Of a stretch of 47,276 nt of DNA, positions 34,097 through 42,886 are shown in pieces (position 1 is the first letter of the stretch; each line of letters begins with the position of its first letter). A program made the position numbers and the translations under genes. The DNA comes from Rhodothermales bacterium (GTDB taxonomy: Bacteria; Bacteroidota; Rhodothermia; Rhodothermales; VXPQ01): NCBI GenBank assembly GCA_022821845.1, contig JAJECT010000026.1:1-47276 (forward strand). Reading direction: 5' to 3'. The notes under the pieces are model-generated. The model did no database searches, was not told the origin of the DNA, and saw only the letters and a program-made list of their open reading frames with translations.

Positions 34097-34984
34097 CTAC
34101 TCGTTGAAGGTAGGAAACAGCGCCATGAGCTCTTCCTCGCTGGGACGGCGTCCGTACTCAGAAATCTCGAACGCTTCGGCGTAGACGATCGCACGCCCTT
34201 TCTCCTCGCCGTACAATTCGATGAGCCGGTCGCGGTATTTGTCGGCCACGGCGGCGCTACGGGTTTTCATATAGTCCAAAATAAATTCAGCGCGCTCCTC
34301 CGGATCCTCCGGAACGTTCGGGAGATACCGCCCCTGCCAGGAATCGGCGTCGGCGAACTGGGAAGGCATGGCGCGGATGCAATCCCACTTCGCCTCCGCC
34401 GCCTCGTCGATGCCTACCACGAGGTCCGGCTGGAACGGATAGGGCTTCTGGAAGCCATCGTACAGATACAGGAAAATGGGGTTGCGGTCCACGCCAGGCG
34501 TCAGCGCCTCGAAAAACGGCGCAACCACGGTTACTGCGGCGTCCTCCACGAGTTCGCCCGTATAGCGATGGTCCGGATGATAATCGTACCGCCGGTGCGC
34601 CATCACAATATCCGCGTCCCATTCGCGAATGGATCGCACAACCTTCCTCCGGTTCTCCAGCGTGGGCATGAGCTCCCCGTCGTGGATATCGTAGACTTCT
34701 GTCGTAATACCGAAAATATCCGCGCAGGCGGCGACCTCAGCTTCGCGACGCTGCGCAAGCGGGCCGCCTGATTGTTCGAAATGGCCGATGTCGCCGTTGG
34801 TCGTGGACACAAACTTCACGGCAACGCCCTGCTGCGACCAGAGCGACGCCACGCCTCCCGCCTTCAACTCCGCATCGTCGGGATGCGCGCCGAAGACGAT
34901 GACGCGCAAGGGATCGTCGGATTGCGCCCGGGCCGCGCCCGCAGCAAACAACAGCATGAACAAACAAACAAGAACGTAACGCAT
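34097..34984 (-). CDS. PIG-L family deacetylase, secreted
   Basis: This 295-residue zinc hydrolase has a signal peptide (MRYVLVCLFMLLFAAGAARA) and the PIG-L fingerprint FGAHPDDAELKAGG (His34, Asp36, Asp37), plus HRRYDYHPDHRYTGELV with the third zinc ligand. Family members remove N-acetyl groups from GlcNAc-type sugars, for example in mycothiol or GPI synthesis, and are common in glycan loci. The ATG at 34982-34984 is used; the GTG at 34990 adds two residues. Together with the sulfatases it fits deacetylation of sulfated amino-sugar glycans, though this is inferred from context. Confidence 0.88.
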   Translation of the reverse strand: MRYVLVCLFMLLFAAGAARAQSDDPLRVIVFGAHPDDAELKAGGVASLWSQQGVAVKFVSTTNGDIGHFEQSGGPLAQRREAEVAACADIFGITTEVYDIHDGELMPTLENRRKVVRSIREWDADIVMAHRRYDYHPDHRYTGELVEDAAVTVVAPFFEALTPGVDRNPIFLYLYDGFQKPYPFQPDLVVGIDEAAEAKWDCIRAMPSQFADADSWQGRYLPNVPEDPEERAEFILDYMKTRSAAVADKYRDRLIELYGEEKGRAIVYAEAFEISEYGRRPSEEELMALFPTFNE

Positions 34985-35078
34985 GGACACAGGAGGTTAG
35001 AGACAGGGGCAGGCCGATGCAGGCCAGAGTGATTCGTTCCGCGCAAACGCAGCCGATGGGCAAGCGCCTTGGGCCGGA

Positions 35079-36575
35079 CTATAATTCCCAGCCTTCCTGG
35101 TACGTCCGTCGCACCGGAACGTCGGCATTCGCGAACTTCATGTTCTCCGAATCCCACAGCAGGCGCGTCGCCGGATTTTGCACGGCGGCAATGCCCAGCG
35201 CCGTCGTTTCCGCAAGGCTGGCGGCTTCGGCGAACGACCCGCGCGACGGCGTTTTCGCGCGCACTGCCTCGACCCACTCGTCGTCCTGATCCATATTCGG
35301 GACGTCCTCGTCCTCCATGGACGCCATCCGGCTTTCCGGAAGCAAGCGCGGATTTTCTCCCCGAAAACCGCAAAGAATTTTGCCCTCCGCGCCAACGAAC
35401 AACATGCCCTCGCCCGGCAGTTGCGCGCCGTCCGCCAACACTTCCTCCGGGGTTTGCGGCTTCATGGACCCGCTATACCAGTACACGCGCACCTCGGAGC
35501 GGTCCGCCGTGGCGGGATGCCGGAAAGCAATCTGGCTGGCGCTCGGAAAAGCGACCGGCGAAAAATGGCGCGTCCTGCACACCAGTTCGTCGTTCAGAAT
35601 AACGCTCTTGCTGGTGTACGCCTCCACCATATCCGGCGCCCCGAGTTTCAGGAAACGATGCGGCTGCCACAAGCTGTAATTGCCCATGTCGCCCAGGCAT
35701 CCCGCTCCGTAGTTGTACCATCCCCGGTACAGCGTATGCGTCAGGAGCGGGTGATACGCCTGGCGGCGGACGGGACCCTGCCAAAGATCCCAGTTAAATC
35801 CGTCGGGAAGGGCGGCTTCGTCCTCGGGATACCCGGCCCATGCCTGGGGCCATACGGGCCGGTTCGTCCAGTTGTGCACTTCGCGAATCTCCCCTATGGC
35901 GCCCGTCTCCAGCCAGGACTTCAGACGACCGTGCGTCTCGGGCGCGCTGTAGGCCAGCAGGTGCGTCACCATGCCGGTTTCCTTCTCCGTCTCCAGTACG
36001 CGGCGCACCTCGTGCGGCGACAGCCCCACCGGCTTGTGCATAATGACCGCCTTGCCCGCCTTCATCGCGGCAATGGAAATATGCGCATGGAGATGGTCCG
36101 GCACGATAACGACCACGGCGTCCGCATCGTCTTCGGCGGCAAGCATTTCCCGGTAATCCTCGTACGTTCGAACCCCGTCGGAACCGCCCGTCCTGGCGTA
36201 GTACGCATCGATCACGCGCTTCGCGTAGTCGCGTCCGCCCCGGGTGCCCGTATCGCCCTCGCCCCATGAGTCGTCCTCCAGCAACCGACGAATGCTTCGC
36301 CGCGTGCCGAATCGGCCCCAATCCACATAATCCTGCGTATCCCGGTTGGGGTCGGTCACGCTCGTAATCCGAACGTCGCTGCGACGCATGGTCCCGCCAT
36401 TCAACTGGCGAAGCGCCTGGGTGCCTGCGCCGATCTGCGCAATGTTGACCTGATCGCTGGGAGCCACGAAACCGGGGCCGCCCAGCACATGCCGGGGCAC
36501 TACGGAGAGCGCCGAAGCCGCCGCCATGCCTCCGATGAATTTTCTGCGTGAGATACCGTTTTTGGGTGCGTTCAT
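35079..36575 (-). CDS. Gfo/Idh/MocA oxidoreductase with Tat signal
   Basis: This 498-residue enzyme has a twin-arginine export signal (ISRRKFIGGMAAASALS). A Rossmann dinucleotide-binding stretch (VNIAQIGAGTQALRQL) follows, then VVVIVPDHLHAHISIAAMKAGKAVIMHKPVG (the typical EKP-type segment reads HKP) and GRGWYNYGAGCLGDMGNYSL-like C-terminal residues. The RTYQEGWEL end is characteristic of the Tat-exported planctomycete/Bacteroidota group, which acts on sugars in the periplasm. It probably oxidises a glycoside at C3, in line with the DUF1080 protein. The ATG at 36573-36575 directly precedes the Tat motif. Confidence 0.9.
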   Translation of the reverse strand: MNAPKNGISRRKFIGGMAAASALSVVPRHVLGGPGFVAPSDQVNIAQIGAGTQALRQLNGGTMRRSDVRITSVTDPNRDTQDYVDWGRFGTRRSIRRLLEDDSWGEGDTGTRGGRDYAKRVIDAYYARTGGSDGVRTYEDYREMLAAEDDADAVVVIVPDHLHAHISIAAMKAGKAVIMHKPVGLSPHEVRRVLETEKETGMVTHLLAYSAPETHGRLKSWLETGAIGEIREVHNWTNRPVWPQAWAGYPEDEAALPDGFNWDLWQGPVRRQAYHPLLTHTLYRGWYNYGAGCLGDMGNYSLWQPHRFLKLGAPDMVEAYTSKSVILNDELVCRTRHFSPVAFPSASQIAFRHPATADRSEVRVYWYSGSMKPQTPEEVLADGAQLPGEGMLFVGAEGKILCGFRGENPRLLPESRMASMEDEDVPNMDQDDEWVEAVRAKTPSRGSFAEAASLAETTALGIAAVQNPATRLLWDSENMKFANADVPVRRTYQEGWEL

Positions 36576-36701
36576 GTAGCCTGTTTCGTCTGTATTTGCC
36601 AAGGCGCCGTTACAAGGGCGCCGCGATCAGGGTCTGCGGCGGTAAACCGGTTGCGCCGCGCAAGCGGTACGAACAGGCGCCGCAGCCATGAATTCCTTTT
36701 G

Positions 36702-36729
36702 AATGTACAAATTTTTTGGATAGTGTCAA
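36702..36729 (-). promoter_or_regulatory. Candidate -35/-10 promoter before the Gfo/Idh gene
   Basis: On the minus strand TTGACA (36724-36729) and TACATT (36702-36707) are separated by 16 bases. This would place a start about 130 nt upstream of the Gfo/Idh ATG. It lies in the 393-bp gap 36576-36968, where I see no gene; the gap also holds the CGTATATTTT site at 36889-36927. Confidence 0.35.
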
Positions 36730-36888
36730 GGATACGCTGATTAAGTCCACGAAGATCAGAGGCTTGCAGGGAGGGGGGCTGGCAAGGAATGACGAAGCAG
36801 GCAGTGTGGCGGCCCTGCATAATGAGAAATGACACAGCCAGCGTGGCCTTCGCAGCCTCCCGAAGAGCGCGTCATGGCCACAACGATG

Positions 36889-36927
36889 TTTCCGTCGTAT
36901 ATTTTATGGATCCCCCTGATCAAAACC
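36889..36927 (+). promoter_or_regulatory. Candidate promoter motif upstream of binding-protein gene
   Basis: TTTCCGTCGTATATTTTATG followed by CTGATCAAAACC (36916-36927) matches the site before alr, with a two-base difference in spacing. It starts about 72 nt before the ATG at 36969. Confidence 0.35.
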
Positions 36928-36968
36928 GCCCTCGCTAAACGCGCCGCAGTCGCCCGTACGATTACGTC

Positions 36969-38039
36969 ATGATTCCCTCCTTGAAATCAGCGAAAAACAG
37001 TGTGGATTCGGGGCGCCCTGCCCGGCTCGCGGGCGCGGCGTGGCTTCTGGCGATGGGCTGGCTGGCCTCGGGATGCTCGTCCGCGGACCCGACGCCCGCC
37101 GCAGGCTGCGTCGAGGAAGGCCGTACGCTGAACCTTGCCTTCTACGCTTTCTTCGCCCCCGTTAGCGCCAGCGCCGACGAGGACCCGGCGGCTCCCGGCT
37201 TTAGCGAACACGTCGGCTACGAGGCCGACCTGATCGACGCGCTCGAAGCCATGGACGAAACCAACCTGTCGTTCGACCGCCATCCCGTCGCCGAATGGGA
37301 CGGCATCTGGCTGAAACCCGCTGCCATGGAATACGATATGGCGGGCGGCGGCATCACGATCCTCGACTCGCGCAAACAGGACGAGAACGGCAACCAGGTC
37401 GTCGAATTCACCAGCGCACACATTACGTTCCGGCAATCCCTGCTCGTGCGGACGGAAGACGCCGAACGCATCGCTTCCTACGAAGACCTGACCGAAGACG
37501 TCCGGGTCGGCGCGCTCCCGGCGACGACGGGCGAAGTCCGGCTGTTGCAAATCGTCGGCCTGGCGAACGCCGACGGCGTACTGGCCGAAGGGACGAGAAT
37601 CGAAACGCCCGACGGGGTCGTCGTCGCCGACGGAACGGCGGACTACACCATCTCGGCCGGCTTTGTCTCGCCCGCGCTGCGGATGCGAAGCCATCTCTAC
37701 CCGCCCGCGCCCTCCATGCCGCAAGTCGTCTATCTGGGACAATTGACCGGAGAAGCCGAACTCCTTCAAGCGCTGCGCGACGGCGATATCGACGCGATGG
37801 CCCGCGGCGAAATCGGCAACCGCGACGCCAGCAGCGTTTCGGATGGCGCCTTCGCGGTTACGGCGCTGGACGACGCCATCGAACTGGGCGGATTCACGCT
37901 GAGCGCAGACGACGACGCGCTGCGCGCATGCGTCAACGAACGCATCGACTGGCTGACCGACGACATGAACATCGGCTACGCCCGGTGGCGGGAAGCCCCC
38001 TCCGTATTCATGCAACGCGCCCGGCTCTGGAACGAATGA
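36969..38039 (+). CDS. Periplasmic binding lipoprotein, amino-acid-type (SBP_bac_3-like)
   Basis: The 356-residue protein starts with a lipoprotein signal (LLAMGWLASGC, Cys36). The mature part looks like a type II periplasmic binding protein: HVGYEADLIDALEAMD near residue 80, the AAMEYDMAGGGITILDSRK segment (the DMxxGGxTxxxxR pattern), VEFTSAHITFRQSLLVR and an ELLQALRDGDIDAMARGEIGNRDAS stretch. These features match the amino-acid/polar solute binding family. No permease or ATPase is adjacent, so it may serve as an orphan receptor or pair elsewhere. The gene is convergent with the serine hydrolase, with 10 nt between stops. Confidence 0.75.
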   Translation: MIPSLKSAKNSVDSGRPARLAGAAWLLAMGWLASGCSSADPTPAAGCVEEGRTLNLAFYAFFAPVSASADEDPAAPGFSEHVGYEADLIDALEAMDETNLSFDRHPVAEWDGIWLKPAAMEYDMAGGGITILDSRKQDENGNQVVEFTSAHITFRQSLLVRTEDAERIASYEDLTEDVRVGALPATTGEVRLLQIVGLANADGVLAEGTRIETPDGVVVADGTADYTISAGFVSPALRMRSHLYPPAPSMPQVVYLGQLTGEAELLQALRDGDIDAMARGEIGNRDASSVSDGAFAVTALDDAIELGGFTLSADDDALRACVNERIDWLTDDMNIGYARWREAPSVFMQRARLWNE

Positions 38040-38049
38040 CGCGGCGGCG

Positions 38050-39354
38050 TCAGTCCAGCAGCGCCTGATAGACCAGCGCGCGCAGGCGCTGATGGTCGTC
38101 CAGGCCCTGGGCCGGAATCACCTGCGTCATGTACGAAACCACCAGTTCTTCCGCTGGATCGACCCAGTACGTGGAATGGTAGGCGCCTCCCCAGGTGTAC
38201 GCCCCCTCGGAATCCGGCAAGCCGTTCCAGCCTGTTTCTTCCGTTACGCCGAATCCAAGGCCAAAACCGCGGCCCCCGCCCCATCCGTCGTCCCAGGCGT
38301 CGCGGACATGATCGACCGTCATTAATTCCACCGTCTTGGGAGACAGGATGCGGGCGCCGTCCAGCGCGCCCCCTCGCCGCATCGCTTCCAGGAATCGGGC
38401 GTAATCTCCCGGCGTGGAAACAAGGCCCGCGCCGCCGGAAAAACTGGTTCGGGGACCTTCGACGTACAGGCCCTGTCCGACCATGTGGCCCGGATCGGGC
38501 GCGCGCTCCAGCCCGTTATCTTCCGTCGCGGAGTAGACTACGGCGAGCCGGTCCGCTTTTTCCAGAGGCACGTAGAAATGCGTATCTACCATGCCGAGCG
38601 GCTCGAAAATTTCGACCCGCAGGAATTCGTCCAGCGGCATGCCGGAGGCCACTTCGATCACCGCGCCCAGAATATCCGTAGCGTAACCATATACGAAGCG
38701 CTCGCCCGGCTGCGCGTCCATGGGCAAACGGCCCATGCGCCGGACGGTTTCGAGAATCGGCTCCTCCCGATCTGCAAAATACCACCCCTGAATGCCCGCC
38801 TCTACCCAGCGGTCGGCGGCAGTTCCCCAGCCGTATCCGATGCCTGCGGTATGCGTAAGCAAATCGCGCACCGTAATCTTGCGGTCGGCAGGCGCCGTAT
38901 CGTACCCTCCCTCCTCGTTTTCCACGGCCACCGTGGTGCTATCGAATTCGGGGATAAAATCGCTCAGGTTCTGGTCGATCAGCAAATGCCCTTGTTCCTG
39001 CAAGATCATAACGCCCGCCGAAACGACCGCCTTCGTCTGCGAAGCAATCCGAAACAGGTCCGTAACCCGAAGCGGCGTTTCGGCTTCGCGGTCCCGGTAC
39101 CCAAACGCCCGGGCGTAGACGATATGCCCGCGCCGACCGATCACGAGCGCCGCCCCCGGCAACTGCCCTTCCGCGACATATTTTTCCAGGGCGGCGTCAA
39201 GGCGGCCAAGCCGTTCCGAAGAAACGCCGACCTCCTCCGGGGGCGCCGGCGCAAAAGGCTGGGCAACGCTCCGGGGCGCAGCGATGCCGCAGGCCAACCA
39301 CGCCGCAAGCAAAAGCAGCGCGGCGCCAAGGCGGGACATGGATTCCCTGCGCAT
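38050..39354 (-). CDS. Beta-lactamase/esterase class C-type serine hydrolase
   Basis: This exported enzyme of the PBP4*/EstB-type group has a signal peptide (MSRLGAALLLLAAWLACGIAAP). It carries the nucleophile motif in FRIASQTKAVVSAG (Ser-x-x-Lys), LLTHTAGIGYGWG, and YGYATDILGAVIEVASGMPL with the second-motif Tyr. WGGAYHSTYWVDPAEELVVSYMTQ near the end is the third motif region. It could cleave esters, D-peptides or beta-lactams; function cannot be fixed. The ATG at 39352-39354 is chosen to match the signal; frames back to 39423 add about 23 residues without a domain and cannot be ruled out. Confidence 0.85.
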   Translation of the reverse strand: MRRESMSRLGAALLLLAAWLACGIAAPRSVAQPFAPAPPEEVGVSSERLGRLDAALEKYVAEGQLPGAALVIGRRGHIVYARAFGYRDREAETPLRVTDLFRIASQTKAVVSAGVMILQEQGHLLIDQNLSDFIPEFDSTTVAVENEEGGYDTAPADRKITVRDLLTHTAGIGYGWGTAADRWVEAGIQGWYFADREEPILETVRRMGRLPMDAQPGERFVYGYATDILGAVIEVASGMPLDEFLRVEIFEPLGMVDTHFYVPLEKADRLAVVYSATEDNGLERAPDPGHMVGQGLYVEGPRTSFSGGAGLVSTPGDYARFLEAMRRGGALDGARILSPKTVELMTVDHVRDAWDDGWGGGRGFGLGFGVTEETGWNGLPDSEGAYTWGGAYHSTYWVDPAEELVVSYMTQVIPAQGLDDHQRLRALVYQALLD

Positions 39355-39444
39355 CGTTGCGGCGGTGCGACCGCGGTGCATGGGACGGGCGGAGACGGTT
39401 TTTGCAAGAGCGTACGGGTTCATGGCATGGGGTATTTTTTATGT

Positions 39445-39492
39445 AACCTTATTTTTTTAAGTCGAAAATTTCAGACTTAAAAAAATAAGGTT
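39445..39492. repeat. Perfect AT-rich inverted repeat; likely copy 3 of the dispersed hairpin
   Basis: A perfect 19-bp inverted repeat (AACCTTATTTTTTTAAGTC at 39445-39463, GACTTAAAAAAATAAGGTT at 39474-39492, loop of 10) lies about 90 nt downstream of the sulfatase stop (minus strand) and just before the serine hydrolase. Its core, 39447-39490, lines up with 630-674 and 21605-21649: CCTWAT.TTTTTAAG, a 14-base interval, then CTTAAAAAWTAAGG. It may act as a transcription terminator for the sulfatase gene or as a small mobile element; no GC-rich stem base or classic U-tract is present. Confidence 0.65.
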
Positions 39493-39580
39493 GGGCTTGA
39501 ATGCAGGCGCCGGAGCCGGGGTCTGCGCGCCGCGGAAAGTTCCGAAGCGCGCAGACCGTCCAGCGCGAACGCAATGGTCG

Positions 39581-41089
39581 TTAATCGGGCGAGGCGGGTC
39601 CGGCCAGCGGGCGGCTGTACCCCTGTTCGCGGTACCGATCCAGCAAGGCGGACAACCGCTCGACCACCTCCGGATGCATGGCGTACAGATTGTTCGTCTC
39701 GCCCGGATCGTCTCCAAGGTGGTATAACTGTCCTGACGGCTCTCCGGGACCCGGCTCCACGAATACGGGATGCGTGAAGCCGCCCGACCCCAGCCCTTCG
39801 ATCAGTTTCCAGGGACCTTGCCGAATGGCGAAAACGCCATTGATGGAGTGATGTACGGTCGCCTCGCGGATGGGCCCGTCCAGAAATTCGCCGCGCAGCG
39901 CGGGGGTCAGGTCGTAGCTGTCTTCGCCTGCGTCGTCGGGCAGCGCTTGCCCTGCAATGGCGGCGAACGTAGCCATCAGATCGACGAGCGAAATCAGTTC
40001 GTCGCTTGTGGAACCGGCGGGCGCCTTGCCCGGCCAGCGAACCACGAAGGGCACGCGATGCCCGCCTTCGTGAATGTCCGCCTTCATCCCGCGCCAGTCT
40101 GCATTCGCCCGGTGATCGAACGCCTCCATGTCTTCAGGCTCCCAGTAGGCGCCGTTATCGCTGGTGAACACGACCAGCGTATGCTCCGCAACGCCCGCCT
40201 CGTCCAGCGCGTCGAGAATATCGCCCACGCCGGCGTCCACTTGCGCCGTGAAATCGCCGTACGTCCCGGCGCCGCTGCTGCCCAGGAACGGTTCGGTCGG
40301 CAACCAGGGCGTATGCGGCGCAGGCAAGGGCACGTACAGGAAAAAGGGCCGATCCCCGGCCTGCATCACGTATTCCACGGATTTCTCGAACGTGCGGGGC
40401 AGCACGTCGATATGCCGAAAGCCCGGCGCAATAGCCCCGCCCCGGAAAAAGTCTTCCTTGCAACAGGGCCGGGACGCCGCAATGGAATCCGTGGGCAACG
40501 CCAGCGCCCGATCGTTCTCGAACCATACGTACGGCTCGAAATCCAGCGAGGACGGAATGCCGAAATACGTATCGAATCCAAGGGAAACCGGCCCCGGGCG
40601 CAACGGTCGGGAATAATCTGTCCGCTCGGCGTCCCCCAATCCCAGATGCCATTTGCCCACGCCCGCGGTAGCATATCCGGCTTGCCGCAATATCCCCGGC
40701 AACGTAAGGCGCGTCGTGTCGATCAGGTTCGGATCGTAGCCCTGCAGCACGCCATGCTTCAGGCGGGTCCGCCAGGCGTACCGCCCCGTAAGCAACCCGT
40801 AGCGCGTGGGCGTACATACGGAGGACGGCGAATGGGCGTCCGTGAAACGCATGCCTTCCGCCGCGAGGCGGTCAATGTGCGGCGTCGGAATCTTCGAATC
40901 CGCATTCCAGGAACCCGCATCGCCGTACCCCATGTCGTCCGCAAGAATGACCACGATGTTCGGCGGCGGGGGCGCGGGCTCCTCGCCGCACCCCGCCCAG
41001 CCCACAGCCAGCGCGCACAATGCCAGCGGCGCGAAAAAACGCAGGGGAAAACGTAGAGGAAAACGTAGGGGAAAAAGAAAAATCTTCAT
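39581..41089 (-). CDS. Sulfatase (type I, formylglycine), lipoprotein
   Basis: The 502-residue enzyme has a lipoprotein signal ending LCALAVGWAGC (Cys34). The metal-site pair is Asp51-Asp52 (VILADDMGYGDAG), the formylglycine motif is Cys92-T-P-T-R with GLLTG after it, and GVGKWHLG and VVFTSDNGAYWEPE follow. WRGMKADIHEGGHRVPFVVRWPG is the conserved arylsulfatase-like stretch. It differs from the 32629 sulfatase in length of the middle region and probably acts on another sulfated sugar. The ATG at 41087-41089 is used; an in-frame GTG at 41101 would add four residues. The signal peptide contains three tandem PLRF units encoded by a 12-bp repeat. Confidence 0.93.
   Translation of the reverse strand: MKIFLFPLRFPLRFPLRFFAPLALCALAVGWAGCGEEPAPPPPNIVVILADDMGYGDAGSWNADSKIPTPHIDRLAAEGMRFTDAHSPSSVCTPTRYGLLTGRYAWRTRLKHGVLQGYDPNLIDTTRLTLPGILRQAGYATAGVGKWHLGLGDAERTDYSRPLRPGPVSLGFDTYFGIPSSLDFEPYVWFENDRALALPTDSIAASRPCCKEDFFRGGAIAPGFRHIDVLPRTFEKSVEYVMQAGDRPFFLYVPLPAPHTPWLPTEPFLGSSGAGTYGDFTAQVDAGVGDILDALDEAGVAEHTLVVFTSDNGAYWEPEDMEAFDHRANADWRGMKADIHEGGHRVPFVVRWPGKAPAGSTSDELISLVDLMATFAAIAGQALPDDAGEDSYDLTPALRGEFLDGPIREATVHHSINGVFAIRQGPWKLIEGLGSGGFTHPVFVEPGPGEPSGQLYHLGDDPGETNNLYAMHPEVVERLSALLDRYREQGYSRPLAGPASPD
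41036..41071. repeat. Three tandem 12-bp repeats in sulfatase signal peptide
   Basis: Three units of AAAACGYAGRGG (41036-41047, 41048-41059, 41060-41071) encode PLRF-PLRF-PLRF at residues 7-18 of the sulfatase. Because the unit is a multiple of three, copy-number change would lengthen or shorten the positive N-region of the signal peptide without breaking the frame. Confidence 0.8.
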
Positions 41090-41185
41090 GTCAGGATACA
41101 CTACGCACGAGGAATGAACAGGGGGGCGAAACAGGGGAAGCCAGCGGCAAAAGGACCGGCGAACCGCGCCGAAGCCGCTGCCTTG

Positions 41186-42886
41186 CTACTTGACCAGCGT
41201 CATCGAGCGCGTCTCTGTTTTCTCGCCGACTTGCAGGCGGTAAATATACGACCCGCTCGGCAAATCGCGCCCGTCGAAACGCGCCGCATGCTCGCCCGCA
41301 GACTGTACGCCATCTACGAGCACAGCTACTTCGCGGCCCGCAAGGTCGTACGCCGCAAGGCGCACGCGCGCAGTTTCGGGCAACGAATACCGTATGGTCG
41401 TTTCCGGGTTAAACGGATTGGGATAATTCCCCAAAAGCATGACTTCGGCGGGCAATTCCTCGATCTCCGCGCTCGTCGCCGCCTGGCTCCAGGTCGGTTC
41501 CAGCACGTACAGTCCTTCCGACATGCTGGATACGATCACGATGCCGCTCTCGAAAAAAGGATAACTGCTCCAGGCCCCGGAAAAGGTGGTCTCGTCCGAA
41601 AAAATAAACGTGTCGAAGTACCCCACTTCCCGGATATCGTCGAGCGACAACGCATCGTCGTAGGGAATATCCATGACGCGCAATCCGGCCGTATAGTTCG
41701 CTTCGTACAACTTGCCGTCATGAACGTACAGATTATGATCTGCGGCGGGCGTGGGGCCCTCCCACGCGCCCAGAAAAACGGGGTCGTCCAGTTCCTGCAC
41801 GTCGTAGACCAGGGTCCGGGTCCGGGCAATGCCGCCGAACAGCTCGTCATTTTCATCGTTCACGAAAAGGTAGCGGTGATCCTCCGTCAGCCAACCCTGG
41901 TGCGTATAATGCACGCTTGGATAATCGAACACGCTGATTTCTTCGGAAGCCTCTGGATTCGTCACGTCCGCGATCGTCCCGCCGCGCGCGTCGAAAGTGA
42001 TGCAAATATCCTTGCCGACGTACTTCGTATCCGGCCCGCGGTATCGAAGGCATTGCGCGTCGTGCGTATACCCGACGAACGCGAAAAAATTATAGCATCC
42101 TGCGAACGCGGGCTGCGACGGATCGCTCATGTCCACGATATGCGGCCTGGCGCCGCAGGCGAATTCGGGCGGCGCCTGTTGAAACCCTTGTATGCCCATG
42201 ATATAGACCTGATCGTTTTCGTCGTTGACCGCCACGTTATGCGCCGAACCGAACGCGTCGTACAAAGCCGTAGGCTCGAAGGTCGCCGGCATGTCCGTTA
42301 CGTCCCGCAGTTGCGCAAGGTCGAACACCTGCATGCCATGATTGCCAACAAGGTCGGCCACGACCACCGCATGATCGTTCACAACTTTTATGTCTCGCCA
42401 GAGATTGCGCTTGCTCCCGGGCGTCATCGGCAGCATCCCGACGAAAACAGGCGCGACGGGATTGCGCAGGTCGAAAAACGCAACGCCGTCCTCCCGCCCA
42501 AGCAGCGCATATTCGACCCCGGTCTCGGGATCGGTCCAGCCCCATATGTCATTGAAGCATTGTCCCCTGCCGCACGCGAACCCGGGCATATCGTCGCGGT
42601 CCGCAATCGCCAGCAAATCGATGTTGTTGCAGGAATATTCGAGGCCTTCGAGGCGGGCTTTTCCGTCTACGCACGGCGCCCGCCCGGCAACAGGCGCCGC
42701 AGCAACCGCCTCGTCCCCTGTGTCTCCCGCGCCAGCCGTCCTCGCTTTGCCGTCCGCGACCTGTTGCTGAAAGAACAACCCGCCCGCAGCCGCCTCCGCC
42801 GCAGAAGCGCCGGGCCAAAACATCAGGACAAGCAGAGCGCATCCCGCGACGCGGACCGCGCGCGCCGGTTTCGAAAAAACGCCCAT
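41186..42886 (-). CDS. LVIVD-repeat / choice-of-anchor B protein with C-terminal sorting domain
   Basis: This 566-residue secreted protein has a signal peptide (VAGCALLVLMFWPGASAAEA). Its middle is an LVIVD-type propeller: SCNNIDLLAIAD, DIWGWTDPETGVEYALLGREDGVAFFDLRNP, GSAHNVAVNDENDQVYIMG and YTHDAQCLRYRGPD, with choice-of-anchor B family hallmarks. The last ~85 residues start MLLGNYPNPFNPET and continue TIRYSLPETARVRLAAYDLAG...GSYIYRLQVG, which is the FlgD-like/type IX-secretion C-terminal sorting domain. It is therefore exported across the outer membrane and probably attached to the surface. The ATG at 42884-42886 opens the signal. Ligand and function are unknown. Gene end is 96 nt from the sulfatase start. 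Confidence 0.88.
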   Translation of the reverse strand: MGVFSKPARAVRVAGCALLVLMFWPGASAAEAAAGGLFFQQQVADGKARTAGAGDTGDEAVAAAPVAGRAPCVDGKARLEGLEYSCNNIDLLAIADRDDMPGFACGRGQCFNDIWGWTDPETGVEYALLGREDGVAFFDLRNPVAPVFVGMLPMTPGSKRNLWRDIKVVNDHAVVVADLVGNHGMQVFDLAQLRDVTDMPATFEPTALYDAFGSAHNVAVNDENDQVYIMGIQGFQQAPPEFACGARPHIVDMSDPSQPAFAGCYNFFAFVGYTHDAQCLRYRGPDTKYVGKDICITFDARGGTIADVTNPEASEEISVFDYPSVHYTHQGWLTEDHRYLFVNDENDELFGGIARTRTLVYDVQELDDPVFLGAWEGPTPAADHNLYVHDGKLYEANYTAGLRVMDIPYDDALSLDDIREVGYFDTFIFSDETTFSGAWSSYPFFESGIVIVSSMSEGLYVLEPTWSQAATSAEIEELPAEVMLLGNYPNPFNPETTIRYSLPETARVRLAAYDLAGREVAVLVDGVQSAGEHAARFDGRDLPSGSYIYRLQVGEKTETRSMTLVK

